Shown in pieces: positions 28,601 through 36,234 of a stretch of DNA of 64,000 nt (positions are counted from its first letter, which is position 1; each line of letters begins with the position of its first letter). The notes under the pieces were generated by a model. It did not search any database. It was not told the origin of the DNA and saw only the letters and a program-made list of their open reading frames with translations. The position numbers and the translations under genes are program-made. The DNA is from Streptomyces sp. NBC_00510. Lineage in GTDB: Bacteria; Actinomycetota; Actinomycetes; Streptomycetales; Streptomycetaceae. Location: contig CP107851.1 of the NCBI GenBank assembly GCA_036013505.1, positions 9,782,001 to 9,846,000 of the forward strand, written 5' to 3'.

Positions 28601-29043
28601 ACGTCTTCTATGTCGCGGAGAACGAACGTGCCGACTACCGGCTGACCACCTCGGTCAAGCGCGGCACGGTCGCCGACGTCTCCACGAGCCTGACCGCGAG
28701 CTGGACGTTCTCCTCCGAGTACGCTCCGGGGATCACCAAGCTCCCGACCTCCGTCGTGCGCTTCACCCCCGCCCTGTCCCTCGACAACACGGGCAAGGCC
28801 CGGGGCAAGACGTGGGTGCCGGTGACCGTCCACGGCACCGCTGCGGGCCGGAACCTCAAGTCCCTGAGCGTGTGGGCCTCCTACGACAAGGGAGTCAACT
28901 GGCAGAAGCTCAACGTCTGCGACGGCCGGGTCCAGGTCACCAACCCCAAGGCCGGCGGCAGCGTCTCGTTCAAGGCCCAAGCCGTGGACAAGCAGGGCAA
29001 CACCGTCGACGAGACCATCATCGACGCCTACCTGACGAAGTAA
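25657..29043 (+). CDS. Secreted subtilisin-like serine peptidase (S8), second copy
   Basis: 1128 residues from GTG 25657, seven bases after AGAGGAAACC; the Sec signal peptide follows (LGISMLLVAATPSASLA). The catalytic triad is Asp254 (AVLDTGVD), His286 (FGHGTHVAS) and Ser466 (NGTSMATPHVAG), with AAGNTG for the oxyanion hole. The C-terminal 600 residues are beta-rich and end in a segment like that of the divergent protease (ASYDKGVNWQKLNV here, LSYDNGKTWHKANV there), so the two are paralogues. The N-terminal phrases ITGDRIAVN and INGDKVTVT are also shared. It is extracellular and probably scavenges protein. Three hairpins follow the stop. Confidence 0.93.
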   Translation: MKFTSKRPALGTVLGISMLLVAATPSASLALSAPTGTASSAAQLSASASAFGTGPEIKGTPAGTGAHRWIPLITGDRIAVNAKGEIVAARPAKGREDIPIRVETRDGHTYAMPDDARSLVQSGRVDRRLFDITTLSSPAYEQRHDLRLIVMYDAARPAARTALRSTGGAKVERTLPSVNADAVAAPANGTAELWAAVTDGAAGAAKRTVAPGIASVWLDSVVQASLDKSVPQIGGPEAWAAGFDGTGTRIAVLDTGVDTTHPDLAGQVVVERNFSDSPDAEDRFGHGTHVASITAGTGAKSGGTYKGVAPGARILSGKVLGDSGSGSMSQIIAGMEWAVAEKADVVNLSLGTWDSPEIDPAEEAVNRLSAESGTLFVIAAGNTGEQGPGTVGSPGSADAALTVGAVDKQDKLAPFSSTGPRVGDGGIKPDLTAPGVAIGAAAAHDSYLASVAPSVADGYMALNGTSMATPHVAGAAAILAQQHPDWTGDDIKDALVSSTTPGGYTPFEQGSGRVDLRKAIKQTVVARETSLSYGLAQWPHTDDQPLAKNLTYRNSGDSPVTLKLTVDATGPDGTPAPAGMFTTDGQVTVPAHGEATVKVTADTRLGGDTTGAFTGRLTATGDGQTVGTALAVDRESEMYTVTVKPLDRKGEPAPAPAWDAQLQGLSGLAKGASAVLYGDTYSVRLPKGRYFLNSMVRVDPEGTYSQGGDWFNQPNLDLTQDTTVTVDARTAKALDITVPDRSAQQIFGHFSAGIELPDGSDTLYGVFTSSLAKYRTAHLGPKAPAGDTLTQQLAVSFATGVNGHDEYSLVYQPTGDRYLTGFTHHAKSGEFAKVQVKLGAPAKGKFGFVTPITEGGAGLGAVHGLPYTGTLHLLSGTNAWQLGFMQVDANDSYESSYDALARTFKPGRSYEHVFNVGVFGPDLPEGAGLIGLLRADEAIDGRLPLFSDSEGNFSNNHSPIESARTYLYRNGELVNISLNPLDVFYVAENERADYRLTTSVKRGTVADVSTSLTASWTFSSEYAPGITKLPTSVVRFTPALSLDNTGKARGKTWVPVTVHGTAAGRNLKSLSVWASYDKGVNWQKLNVCDGRVQVTNPKAGGSVSFKAQAVDKQGNTVDETIIDAYLTK

Positions 29044-29058
29044 CCCGCCCCCGCAGGA

Positions 29059-29099
29059 CCGGAACCGCGGCCCAGGGCTCACGCCCGCCGCGGTTCCGG
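29059..29099 (+). terminator. 12-bp hairpin terminator
   Basis: Perfect arms CCGGAACCGCGG / CCGCGGTTCCGG, 16 bases after the protease stop codon. Confidence 0.8.
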
Positions 29100-29200
29100 C
29101 CTACCGGAGCCACTGCAACGACCTCCGGCCACACCGGGCCCGCAACCAGCCCGGGCCGGCCTGTTTCGGGGTTGGTGGCCTGGTGTCGTGGCATGGCGGC

Positions 29201-29227
29201 GCCGTGGCGCGTACTGCGCGCCACGGC
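29201..29227. terminator. 11-bp hairpin
   Basis: Perfect arms GCCGTGGCGCG / CGCGCCACGGC with a 5-base loop, mid-way between the convergent protease and alpha-galactosidase genes. Confidence 0.65.
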
Positions 29228-29250
29228 GTCGTGGTGTTGTGGCGGATCAG

Positions 29251-29282
29251 CCGCGCCCAGGTGTGGTGTCACCTGGGCGCGG
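29251..29282 (-). terminator. 13-bp hairpin terminator
   Basis: Perfect arms CCGCGCCCAGGTG / CACCTGGGCGCGG with loop TGGTGT, 10 bases beyond the alpha-galactosidase stop on the minus strand. Confidence 0.8.
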
Positions 29283-29292
29283 CCGTCGGGGT

Positions 29293-31380
29293 TCAGCAGG
29301 TGGCGTTCAGGCCGGCCCAGTTGGCGCGGTCGTTGTAGCCGCCGTCGCCGGCGTCGCCGACCACGAGGTCGAGGACCCGGACGCCGGTCAGGTCGACGTC
29401 GGCCTGGCGGGTGTCGTCGCGGGTCAGGACACCGCTGTCGAACAGCACCTTGCCGTCACCGATGACCTGGAAGGTCGACGTGCCGCCTTCCGGGCCGACG
29501 TTGCGCACCGCGTCGTCGATGCCGACGGTGGTGGTGAGCCGGCTGCACTGGTCGCCGAGGTAGTAGCGGATGGTGGAGGGCGAGGCGACCCCGATACCGG
29601 TCGGGTGGACCTGGCCGAGCATGCTGATCGGGGACCAGCCGCCGACGCTGAGGTCGACCGTGGGGCTCATCCATCCGCTGGTGGCGCTGATCCACTGGTG
29701 GTGGGACAGCACGACGTCGCCGTCCGGTGCGGCCGGTGCCACCACGACGGGCGCGGTCGTCTCCTGCTGCAGCCGTTTCTTGCCAATCACCTCGTACGAC
29801 GTGGTGGCGGTCAGCGCGGTGCTGCCCGGCGCGGCGGTGGCCGGCAGGGTCACGGTGAAGGCGAAGGTCACCGAACGGTTGGAGTCCAGTAGCTTCGGCG
29901 CGGTGCCGAGGGGTCGGGCGGTCCAGCCGGCGGGCACCGTCAGCTCGGTCCGCGGGGTGAAGACCGGCTGCGCGCCGTCGTTGCGGACGGTGACTTCGAC
30001 CCGGGCCTGGTCGCCGCCGGCGACCATCGGGGCGGTCCCGGCCGGCACGGTGTCGCCGCCGACCTGGGTGACCTGCGGCAGACCGGCCACCACGTGCGGG
30101 ACACCGGGCTTGCCCGTGGCTCGGCCGACCCGGAACAGGGCCGCGCCGTGGGCGGGGACGGCGGCACTGATGGTGCCGGCGCTCTCGGTGACCTGGTTGG
30201 TCCAGGCGTTCTTCAGGGTGAACCGGTCCCCGGACAGCCCGACCGCCGACGCCTTCGCGGTCAGCGTCGCCGGGCTGTCGCCCCGGTTCAGCAGCACCAC
30301 GGCACGGTCACCGTTGGCGAGCCGCTTCACCCAGGTCTCCGTCGTGCCGGCGGGGCCGACGCGGACGGCCTGGACGACGGCGGGGTCCTGGTTGATCGCG
30401 AGCACGTCGGGGTCGGAGAGAGTGCTGAGCGAGGTCTTGCCCAGCTTGGTGACATCGCTGCCGATCACCAGCGGGGCAGCCGCCACCGACCAGAGCGTCA
30501 TCTGGGTACGGAACTCCTCGTCGGACATTCCGTGTTCGGGCCCGAGGTAGTCCGGGTCGTTGAAGTGCCCGGGACCGGCGGCTTCGGGGTGCCGCGCGTT
30601 CGCGTCGTAGTTGCGCAGCACGTCCTTGAACTTGATCTCGTCGACGAAGCCCACGTCCGTGTAGGTCCGCCAGGACTCTGCGATCTTCGGGGCGTAGCTC
30701 CAGGAGTACGTCGACTGCTGCTCTTCGGGGTAGTTGCCCCAGTCCGGGGAGGTCACCGGGTTGCAGAGGTTGAAGATCATGGGGCGCTTGCTGGCGTTGT
30801 TCCGCAGCGCCTGCGCGAACTGGGTGTATACGGTCTTGGGGTCGAGGTCCGCGGCGATCCCGCAGAGGTAGTCCACCTTGACCGCGTCGAACTTCCAGGC
30901 CGCGAACTGGTCCGCGTCACGCTGGTAGTAGCCGTGGCTGCCCAATCCGCACTTGCCCGGGATGTACGGGCCGGCGTCGGTGTAGATGCCGGCCTTCAGG
31001 CCCTTGGAGTGGATGTAGTCGACCAGCGGCGACAGCCCGTTCGGGAACTGAGCGGGGTTGGGCGTCAGGTCGCCGGCCGCGCTGCGCGGGGTCGGTGCCG
31101 CCCAGTTGCCGTCGATCCATACGTACTGGTAGCCGGCGTCGCGCAGGCCGCTGCTGACCAGGAAGTCGGCTGTCGACTTGATCTCGGCCTCGGTGGGATC
31201 GCCACCGAACGCGTAGTAGGTGTTCCAGCCCATGTACGGCGTCGGGCTCAGCACCTGCGCGGATGCCGGCGCCGTGACGGCTGCGCCGGCGGCGGCCGGG
31301 GCGGCCTGGGCGGGCGCGGGCACGGCCGCGGCCAATGCGCCGGTCACCAGGGCGAGGAGAGCGGTGAGATGTCGTTTCAC
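29293..31380 (-). CDS. Secreted GH27 alpha-galactosidase with NPCBM domain
   Basis: 695 residues from GTG 31380, behind GAAGGATCC; residues 1-28 are a signal peptide. The GH27 barrel occupies about 45-330: PYMGWNTYYAFGG, the nucleophile region WKFDAVKVDYLCG with Asp170, and SWRTYTDVGF with the likely acid/base Asp242. A C-terminal beta domain (about 340-430) and a linker (VEVTVRNDGAQP, NEW3-like) follow, then an NPCBM/NEW2 carbohydrate-binding domain at about 545-695 (SATSGWMSPTVDLS, GIGVASPSTIRYYL, DLVVGDAGDGGYNDRANWA). It should release terminal alpha-galactose from plant or fungal glycans outside the cell. The AT-rich patch at 31548-31575 upstream probably contains its promoter or operator. 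Confidence 0.93.
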   Translation of the reverse strand: MKRHLTALLALVTGALAAAVPAPAQAAPAAAGAAVTAPASAQVLSPTPYMGWNTYYAFGGDPTEAEIKSTADFLVSSGLRDAGYQYVWIDGNWAAPTPRSAAGDLTPNPAQFPNGLSPLVDYIHSKGLKAGIYTDAGPYIPGKCGLGSHGYYQRDADQFAAWKFDAVKVDYLCGIAADLDPKTVYTQFAQALRNNASKRPMIFNLCNPVTSPDWGNYPEEQQSTYSWSYAPKIAESWRTYTDVGFVDEIKFKDVLRNYDANARHPEAAGPGHFNDPDYLGPEHGMSDEEFRTQMTLWSVAAAPLVIGSDVTKLGKTSLSTLSDPDVLAINQDPAVVQAVRVGPAGTTETWVKRLANGDRAVVLLNRGDSPATLTAKASAVGLSGDRFTLKNAWTNQVTESAGTISAAVPAHGAALFRVGRATGKPGVPHVVAGLPQVTQVGGDTVPAGTAPMVAGGDQARVEVTVRNDGAQPVFTPRTELTVPAGWTARPLGTAPKLLDSNRSVTFAFTVTLPATAAPGSTALTATTSYEVIGKKRLQQETTAPVVVAPAAPDGDVVLSHHQWISATSGWMSPTVDLSVGGWSPISMLGQVHPTGIGVASPSTIRYYLGDQCSRLTTTVGIDDAVRNVGPEGGTSTFQVIGDGKVLFDSGVLTRDDTRQADVDLTGVRVLDLVVGDAGDGGYNDRANWAGLNATC

Positions 31381-31935
31381 ATCGGATCCTTCGCTGTCCG
31401 ATCGATCAGGCGTGCCGGTGCGTCCTGGCCGTGAGCCCGTGGCGCCGCCCCCTGGTGGAGGGTGCGGCGGCCGGTTCCCGGACCGCTCCATGCCCGCGCG
31501 CCTGTTGCGATCTTGTTTCCAGGGATCCTGCAGCGGTTACCGGCGCGCGTCAATAATAATTCCTAAATTAAGAGTTACTGATTGGACTCGGTCGGGGCAC
31601 CCCCCAACAGCGTCCCGTCAGGTCGTGCCTGATCTGGTGTCAGATGTGGCGTATGGCTGGATGGGCGAGGGGTGTTCCCGCTTGCGGGCATTCGCGCACG
31701 AACGTCCGGTGCTGGCTGCTGACGGCTTCAACCGTGGCGAACCCCGTGCCGCCGGTGCTGTCGGTGCAGTGCACGCGAACCTGGCGACATGCGCCGAACC
31801 GCAGGGGGGTTGCGTCCTGACGCAGCCCCTGAAAAAGGTTGCGGGCTGCTGTCGATCCGGCCGTGTCCTGTTCGACGTCTTCGTGTGCGGCGGCCTGCCG
31901 CACATGAAGACGAACAGGACCTGGCGAGGAAGATC
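31381..31935. other. Intergenic region upstream of two divergent genes
   Basis: This 555-base spacer holds an AT-rich stretch (31548-31575) with TAATTCCTAAATTA, near-palindromic, probably tied to control of the alpha-galactosidase. It also holds the long imperfect hairpin at 31866-31919 just before the DHFR-family gene. No gene was recognised. Confidence 0.45.
31866..31919 (+). promoter_or_regulatory. Long imperfect hairpin before DHFR-family gene
   Basis: Arms TCCTGTTCG-(ACG bulge)-TCTTCGTGTGCGGC and GCCGCACATGAAGACGAACAGGA around loop GGCCT: 22 of 23 positions pair, with one mismatch and one 3-base bulge. It ends 17 bases before the GTG start. It could be an attenuator or RNA-level control element, or the relic of a mobile-element end. 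Confidence 0.5.
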
Positions 31936-32580
31936 GTGGATCAGCTGCTGAGAGTGATGAACTTCAATGTCTCGAGTGACGGGATCGGTGCCGGTGAGGA
32001 CCAGAGCCTGGAGCGGCCGTTCGGCTGTGACCGTCCCGAGCGGCTGTTCGGCTGGGCCGGTGCGACGGCGAGCTGGCCGATGCGCACCGACCCCGGTGGT
32101 AGCCGGGGCCTGGACGACTACTTCACGCGGGACTTCGCACGCAACATCGGCGCCGAGATCATGGGCCGCAACAAGTTCGGGCCCCAGCGCGGGCCCTGGA
32201 GCGACCATGAGTGGCGCGGCTGGTGGGGGCAGGAGCCTCCGTTCCGTACGCCGGTGTTCGTCATGACCCACCACCAGCGTCCTTCGTTCACGCTCTCCGA
32301 CACCACGTTCCACTTCGTCGGCGGCGACCCGGCCACGGTCCTGGAACGGGCGCGGGAAGCGGCGCAGGGCAGGGACGTGCGCCTTGGCGGCGGGGTCACC
32401 ACCATCCGGGCGTTCCTTGACGCCGGCCTCGTCGACACCCTGCATGTGGCGGTCGCGCCGGTGAAGCTCGGGTCGGGACTGCGCCTGTGGGAGTCCCCCG
32501 AGGAACTGCTCGACCGGTTCCACCTGGAGGTCGTGCCCAGCCCGAGCGGCGTGACGCACCACCTGTTCTGGCGACGCTGA
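31936..32580 (+). CDS. Dihydrofolate-reductase-family (RibD C-terminal-like) protein
   Basis: 214 residues from GTG 31936, behind GAGGAAGATC; GTG 31954 and ATG 31957 are alternatives that start at the beta-1 strand (VMNFNVSSDGIGAG). The protein shows the RibD_C/DHFR-like pattern: IMGRNKFGP, FVMTHHQRPSF, FHFVGGDPATVLERARE, GRDVRLGGGVTTIRAFLDAGLVDTLHVAVAP, then KLGSGLRLWE. Such proteins bind NADPH, and many are stand-alone reductases of unknown substrate rather than folate enzymes. It is preceded by the large hairpin at 31866-31919 and has no obvious operon partner. Confidence 0.88.
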   Translation: MDQLLRVMNFNVSSDGIGAGEDQSLERPFGCDRPERLFGWAGATASWPMRTDPGGSRGLDDYFTRDFARNIGAEIMGRNKFGPQRGPWSDHEWRGWWGQEPPFRTPVFVMTHHQRPSFTLSDTTFHFVGGDPATVLERAREAAQGRDVRLGGGVTTIRAFLDAGLVDTLHVAVAPVKLGSGLRLWESPEELLDRFHLEVVPSPSGVTHHLFWRR

Positions 32581-33069
32581 CACCCGGGCCCATCCGGATT
32601 CGGGCTGCGGCTGCGAGAGGGCGTCCGCTCCGGCGGATGCTCTCCTCGCGGCGGATGCCGGCGCGTTGGTTCGCGGTGGGCGGTGAGTACGTCGCGGTGG
32701 CGGTGGAGGGTGTGGCGTTGGCGTTGCGCCGGCTCAGGTGGCGGTGCAGGTCCTGGGTCTGTCCAAGATGGCTGCGGTGGCGGGAGTGGGCTGGGCCTGT
32801 GAGGTGGACCGGTCGCTGAGCTCGGTGATGACCTTCGGCCGGGCCACGACCCCTCTCGCCACGGGTGCCGGATGCATGGCGACCCGATCCGGCAGCGGCG
32901 GTGTCCGGCCAGGGCGAGGGTGGTGCCGCAGGACGACACGCCGGCCGCGGATCCTTCGCCACCCGGCAGGTCCTGTTGGCGCCGAGGTTCTATACACCCG
33001 GTGTCCTGCGCGATCAGGCTTTCCTCGCCGGCCGCAGAGGTCGGCTGTTCCACCAGCGATCGAGGACCC
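32581..33069. other. Gap before hemerythrin gene
   Basis: These 489 bases show only shadow-like open frames. No gene family, insertion sequence or strong terminator was recognised. Confidence 0.3.
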
Positions 33070-33753
33070 GTGAACCCGAGCACCGACGAACCCATGGCCG
33101 ATGTGCGAGACATGTACATGGCCCACACCATGATCCGGCGTGAATTCGGCCTGCTCCCGCAACTCGTGCGGGACGTCGCGCCGTACGACGTCCAGCGCTC
33201 GGAGGTCGTGGGCGCCCACGCCGAGCTCGTCTGCGGCCTCCTGCACTTCCACCATGAGGGCGAGGACGTGATCCTGTGGCCGCTGCTGCAGCAGCGGGGC
33301 GGGGCCGAGGCCGAGGCCATCGTGCCGCTGATGGAGGAGCAGCATCACACCATCGAAGCCGCCAACAGCCAGGCGCTGCGCCTGCTGCCGCAGTGGCGGT
33401 CCACCGCACACGGCGGGCACGAGCTCGCGGAGGCCTTCGACCGGCTGCTGGCCGCACTGCGGGAGCACATGGCGATGGAGGAGCAGCGGATCCTCCCCCT
33501 GGCCGAGAAGTACGTCACCGCGGCCGAGTGGAAGCAGCTCGGCGAGCACGGCATGAGCGAAGTGCCGAAGAAGGCCCTGCCGCTCGCCTTCGGCATGGCG
33601 ATGTACGAGGGCGACCCCGAGGTGATCAAAGCGGTCCTCGCCGAGGCTCCGCCGCCCGCGCGGCTGATCCTGCCGTTCCTCGCGCCGCGCCTGTACGCCA
33701 GGCACGCCAAGCGGGTGCATGGCACCGCCACCCCGCCGCGCGTCACCCGCTGA
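33070..33753 (+). CDS. Hemerythrin-domain (HHE) cation-binding protein
   Basis: 227 residues from GTG 33070 with CGAGGACC upstream. A four-helix HHE bundle occupies about residues 12-150, with the His/Glu ligand pattern: MAHTMIRREF, LHFHHEGEDVILWP, MEEQHHTIE, LREHMAMEEQRILP. A C-terminal helical extension (YVTAAEWKQLGEHGMSEVPK ... PFLAPRLYARHAKR) is typical of the actinobacterial subfamily. It probably binds a di-iron centre and senses or buffers oxygen, nitric oxide or peroxide; which one is not visible. It is monocistronic, with a hairpin 10 bases after its stop. Confidence 0.9.
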   Translation: MNPSTDEPMADVRDMYMAHTMIRREFGLLPQLVRDVAPYDVQRSEVVGAHAELVCGLLHFHHEGEDVILWPLLQQRGGAEAEAIVPLMEEQHHTIEAANSQALRLLPQWRSTAHGGHELAEAFDRLLAALREHMAMEEQRILPLAEKYVTAAEWKQLGEHGMSEVPKKALPLAFGMAMYEGDPEVIKAVLAEAPPPARLILPFLAPRLYARHAKRVHGTATPPRVTR

Positions 33754-33763
33754 CCACGCCTGC

Positions 33764-33788
33764 TCGGGCCGGTCCCACGCCGGCCCGA
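33764..33788 (+). terminator. 9-bp hairpin after hemerythrin gene
   Basis: Arms TCGGGCCGG / CCGGCCCGA, loop of 7 bases, 10 bases past the stop codon. Confidence 0.7.
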
Positions 33789-33879
33789 TGGCACTGGGTG
33801 GGTGGCGGCACGCCTACGTCGGCGGGAACCGCAGCTGCCCACCGCCTACGGCAGTGCTGCCAGGAACGTCGAATGGAGT

Positions 33880-34250
33880 GCCAGGGCCTCGGGCGGACTG
33901 CCGGCGGTCCTCGGTATCGGCCGTCTTCTGCCTGGGTGGCGGCGCACCCCCTCGCCCGTGACGACCGGCGCGTGCTGGGCGCCATGGACGGTGATGCCTG
34001 GACCGGGCGGTTGGCGCCTACCCGGCTGGCCGGCACCACGCCGCCACCGGCACCAAGGCCACGGGGCAGCCGGTCGCGCCCGCGCCCGGGCGGCTGCGCC
34101 GTGGTTGCCCTCGACGGCAAAGCGCCCAAGGGCTGGGCGCGTTCCACCTCGGCGTGCCGGCACCTGCTGCCGCTGGTCACCCACGGCCATGTCGTGGCCC
34201 TCGCCCAGGTGGAGGCCGGTGCGAAGACGAACGAAACCACCCGTTCGCGG
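33880..34250 (+). pseudogene. ISAs1-type transposase remnant
   Basis: One plus frame reads DDRRVLGAMDGDAWTGRLA, then after a degraded Pro/Arg-rich stretch VVALDGKAPKGWARS and VVALAQVEAGAKTNETTR. These match the ISAs1 family (rR.L...D..AL, vaVDGKtlRGs, lgQv.vd.KtNEI). The catalytic region is partly recognisable but the frame is degenerate and the C-terminal half is missing. Upstream, GGPRYRPSSAWVAAHPLA resembles the family's N-terminal helix. No terminal inverted repeats were located. Confidence 0.6.
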
Positions 34251-34395
34251 TCTCCTGCGCACCCGCATCCTCGGTGGCGTCCCCAACAGGTACCGCCGTG
34301 CGGCTTGACCTGCGGCGACGGCTTTCCGGGCCCCGTGCGGTGACTGCCCTGGGGTGTGCCGGTCCCGAGGCCGGGGTGCGCATATGAGCGCAATC

Positions 34396-34469
34396 CGTTC
34401 ATACTTACGCATAACCCCTAGTCGGGTCACGATTACCCTACGTAACCGAGGCGTGATCTCGTATGAACG
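34396..34469 (+). promoter_or_regulatory. Inverted repeat enclosing start of small gene
   Basis: CGTTCATAC (34396-34404) and GTATGAACG (34461-34469) are perfect 9-bp inverted repeats; the right arm contains the ATG at 34463. A second pair, TTACG / CGTAA, nests inside (34405-34409 / 34440-34444). Pairing in mRNA would sequester the start codon. Confidence 0.45.
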
Positions 34470-34660
34470 CCAAGACGAAGTACACGCTCGCCGCCGCTGC
34501 CGTCGGCTGGACGTTCCTTGCGTCCCAGTGGTCTGGCAAGGGCTGCGACTTCGTCCCGCAGTCCTACGCCCTCGTGGTCTCCCACGGCATGCCCACCAAC
34601 AGTGAGGGATGCAAGGCCGAGACGGACGGGCCGCAGTACACCGACAAGTACGACCGGTGA
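34463..34660 (+). CDS. Small membrane-anchored or secreted protein, unknown
   Basis: A 65-residue protein starting at ATG 34463 with GAGGCG about 10 bases upstream. The N-terminus is KTKYTLAAAAVGWTFLASQW, a short hydrophobic helix that could be a signal anchor. A soluble tail of about 42 residues follows with two cysteines (GKGCDF, SEGCKAE) and a charged end (YTDKYDR). Codon usage is typical of the genome. No family is recognised. The leader carries a 9-bp inverted repeat overlapping the start codon. Confidence 0.6.
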   Translation: MNAKTKYTLAAAAVGWTFLASQWSGKGCDFVPQSYALVVSHGMPTNSEGCKAETDGPQYTDKYDR

Positions 34661-34902
34661 CACACGTGAGGTTCGGCGTGGATGGCACTGCGATGTCCGG
34701 CCTGGGTGTCACCGGCTGAGTCCTGCCCTGGCTCTGCCCCCCCGCAGGGGCGGCCTGGCCCGGGGCACCGGCCAAGAGCCGGCGGTTCTCGATGAGGCTG
34801 CCATGCAAGCGGTAGCCGCGCCGCCAGGCCACGGGCCACGACGGACACCACAGGTGGACGGCCTCAAAGGCGGCGTCCCTGCAGTCCGCTTGGCCGCGCC
34901 GG

Positions 34903-35151
34903 CTACGCGCCGATGCCTGCCTCCAGCCCGGTGATGTCCCGGTCCCCGAGCACTGCGGTGATGGCGACGGCCGGCTGCTCCTCGTACCGCCAGACGGCCG
35001 GGTCTCGTGCGAGGGCGGTGACCTGATCGGCCGGCACCTGTGTGCCCACGGTGGCCGCGTCCCAGGTCGTTCCTCGGCGGACTTTGATGAACCCCAGGCG
35101 CTGCCGGCGCACGATGAGCCGGCCGAACACCGGCACCGCCTCCTGGTGCAC
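34903..35151 (-). CDS. Small hypothetical protein
   Basis: An 82-residue frame from GTG 35151, preceded by AGGAGGTAGGGGAG, an unusually good ribosome site. The sequence reads VFGRLIVRRQRLGFIKVRRG, TWDAATVGTQVPADQVTALA, RDPAVWRYEEQPAVAITAVLG and ends GDRDITGLEAGIGA; composition and third positions look coding. An in-frame stop lies just upstream, so it is not the tail of a larger gene. I recognise no domain; a small alpha/beta fold is likely. It sits downstream of an AraC-type gene on the same strand (81-base gap) and might be co-transcribed. Confidence 0.55.
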   Translation of the reverse strand: MHQEAVPVFGRLIVRRQRLGFIKVRRGTTWDAATVGTQVPADQVTALARDPAVWRYEEQPAVAITAVLGDRDITGLEAGIGA

Positions 35152-35232
35152 CTCCCCTACCTCCTGCGTGAACCCCGCGGCAGATCAGGTCGGGTGAGGA
35201 GGGGCTGGGCACTACGGGTGACCGCGGGTTTG

Positions 35233-36234
35233 TCACCTGTCGGGTTGACGGGATGGTGGGCCGGTCGTCTGCTGGGGTACGGCCTGCGGGATGCCGGTCT
35301 GCCGCCATTGCGCGGGGGAGTGGCCGTAGACGGCACGGAAGGTGCGGCTGAAGTGCGCGTGGCTGGCGAAGCCCCACCGGTGCGCGATGGCCGCCACCGT
35401 GTGTCTCGCGAGTTCCGGTCGTACGAGGTCCCTGCGGCAGGCGTCCAGCCGCAGGCGCTGGATCCACCGGACGACCGTCACGGGCTCGTCCTGGAAGAGC
35501 TGGTACAGGTAGCGGACGGAGATGTGGTGCTCGGCCGCGACCGATGCCGGGGAGAGCGCGGGGTCGTCCAGGTGGGCGCGGATGTACGCGCGGACGCGCT
35601 GCAGCAGGGTCCGCTCCACCGTGGCCTGCTCCCCTGAGCTTCCCTCCAGGGCGATCAGGGCGGTGAGCACGTCGATGATGCCCTGCCGCAGGAACCGCTT
35701 CGCGTCCTGTGCGCAGATGCAGTGTTCCGTCGTCGTCACGAGCCCGTCGATGTAGGAGGCGAGGATCCCACCGATCCCGTTGCCGGGGGAGTAGTTGCGG
35801 CCGGTGGCCAGGCGCAGGAGCGAGTCGGGGAGGTCCAGCAGCTGCCGTGGGACCGTGGCCACGTGCTGCCGCACCGGCCCGCTGAAATTCAAGGCGAAGG
35901 GCCTACGGCTGTCGAGGATGACGAGTTCCCCGGCGGCCACCGGCGTTTCCCGGCCGTCCTGGGCCGCGACGCTACCGCCGGTGCGTTGCAGGCTCACGAT
36001 CAGCGAGCCGTCGCCGTCGGCGGCGATGAGCGGCGCGGTGCGTGCCATCCGTTGCGGGCTCGCCTCGAGGAAGCCCGCCTGGACGCCGGCGACGCAGGCC
36101 TGGCGTATCGCCCCGTGGAGCTTGGCCGGCCCCTGGGTGCGGATCTCCAGCCGGGTGAACGCCTTATGGACGGCGTCCCTCCAGTACTCGGCCCGCTCGG
36201 CGAGCGGTTGGATGTCTGTGCAGAATGCGATCAT
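35233..36234 (-). CDS. AraC-family regulator (AraC-binding-like 35 type)
   Basis: 333 residues from ATG 36234, preceded by AGGAGGACATC. Residues about 15-200 are the cupin-like sensing domain seen in NphR/FeaR-type actinobacterial regulators (RTAPLIAADGDGSLIVSLQR, AAGELVILDSRRPFALNF). Residues about 215-320 are the AraC DNA-binding domain: VAAEHHISVRYLYQLFQDE and the second helix-turn-helix IAHRWGFASHAHFSRTFRAVYG, ending HSPAQWRQ. It is a paralogue of the next AraC gene upstream, sharing HRWGFAS and AEHH.SVR.LY. No enzymatic gene adjoins, so the target is unknown. Confidence 0.92.
   Translation of the reverse strand: MIAFCTDIQPLAERAEYWRDAVHKAFTRLEIRTQGPAKLHGAIRQACVAGVQAGFLEASPQRMARTAPLIAADGDGSLIVSLQRTGGSVAAQDGRETPVAAGELVILDSRRPFALNFSGPVRQHVATVPRQLLDLPDSLLRLATGRNYSPGNGIGGILASYIDGLVTTTEHCICAQDAKRFLRQGIIDVLTALIALEGSSGEQATVERTLLQRVRAYIRAHLDDPALSPASVAAEHHISVRYLYQLFQDEPVTVVRWIQRLRLDACRRDLVRPELARHTVAAIAHRWGFASHAHFSRTFRAVYGHSPAQWRQTGIPQAVPQQTTGPPSRQPDR

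Noticed and set aside
26719..29082. Minus-strand frames of 394 and 379 codons opposite the second protease
   Set aside because: Antisense shadows; the plus-strand product is a complete S8 enzyme.
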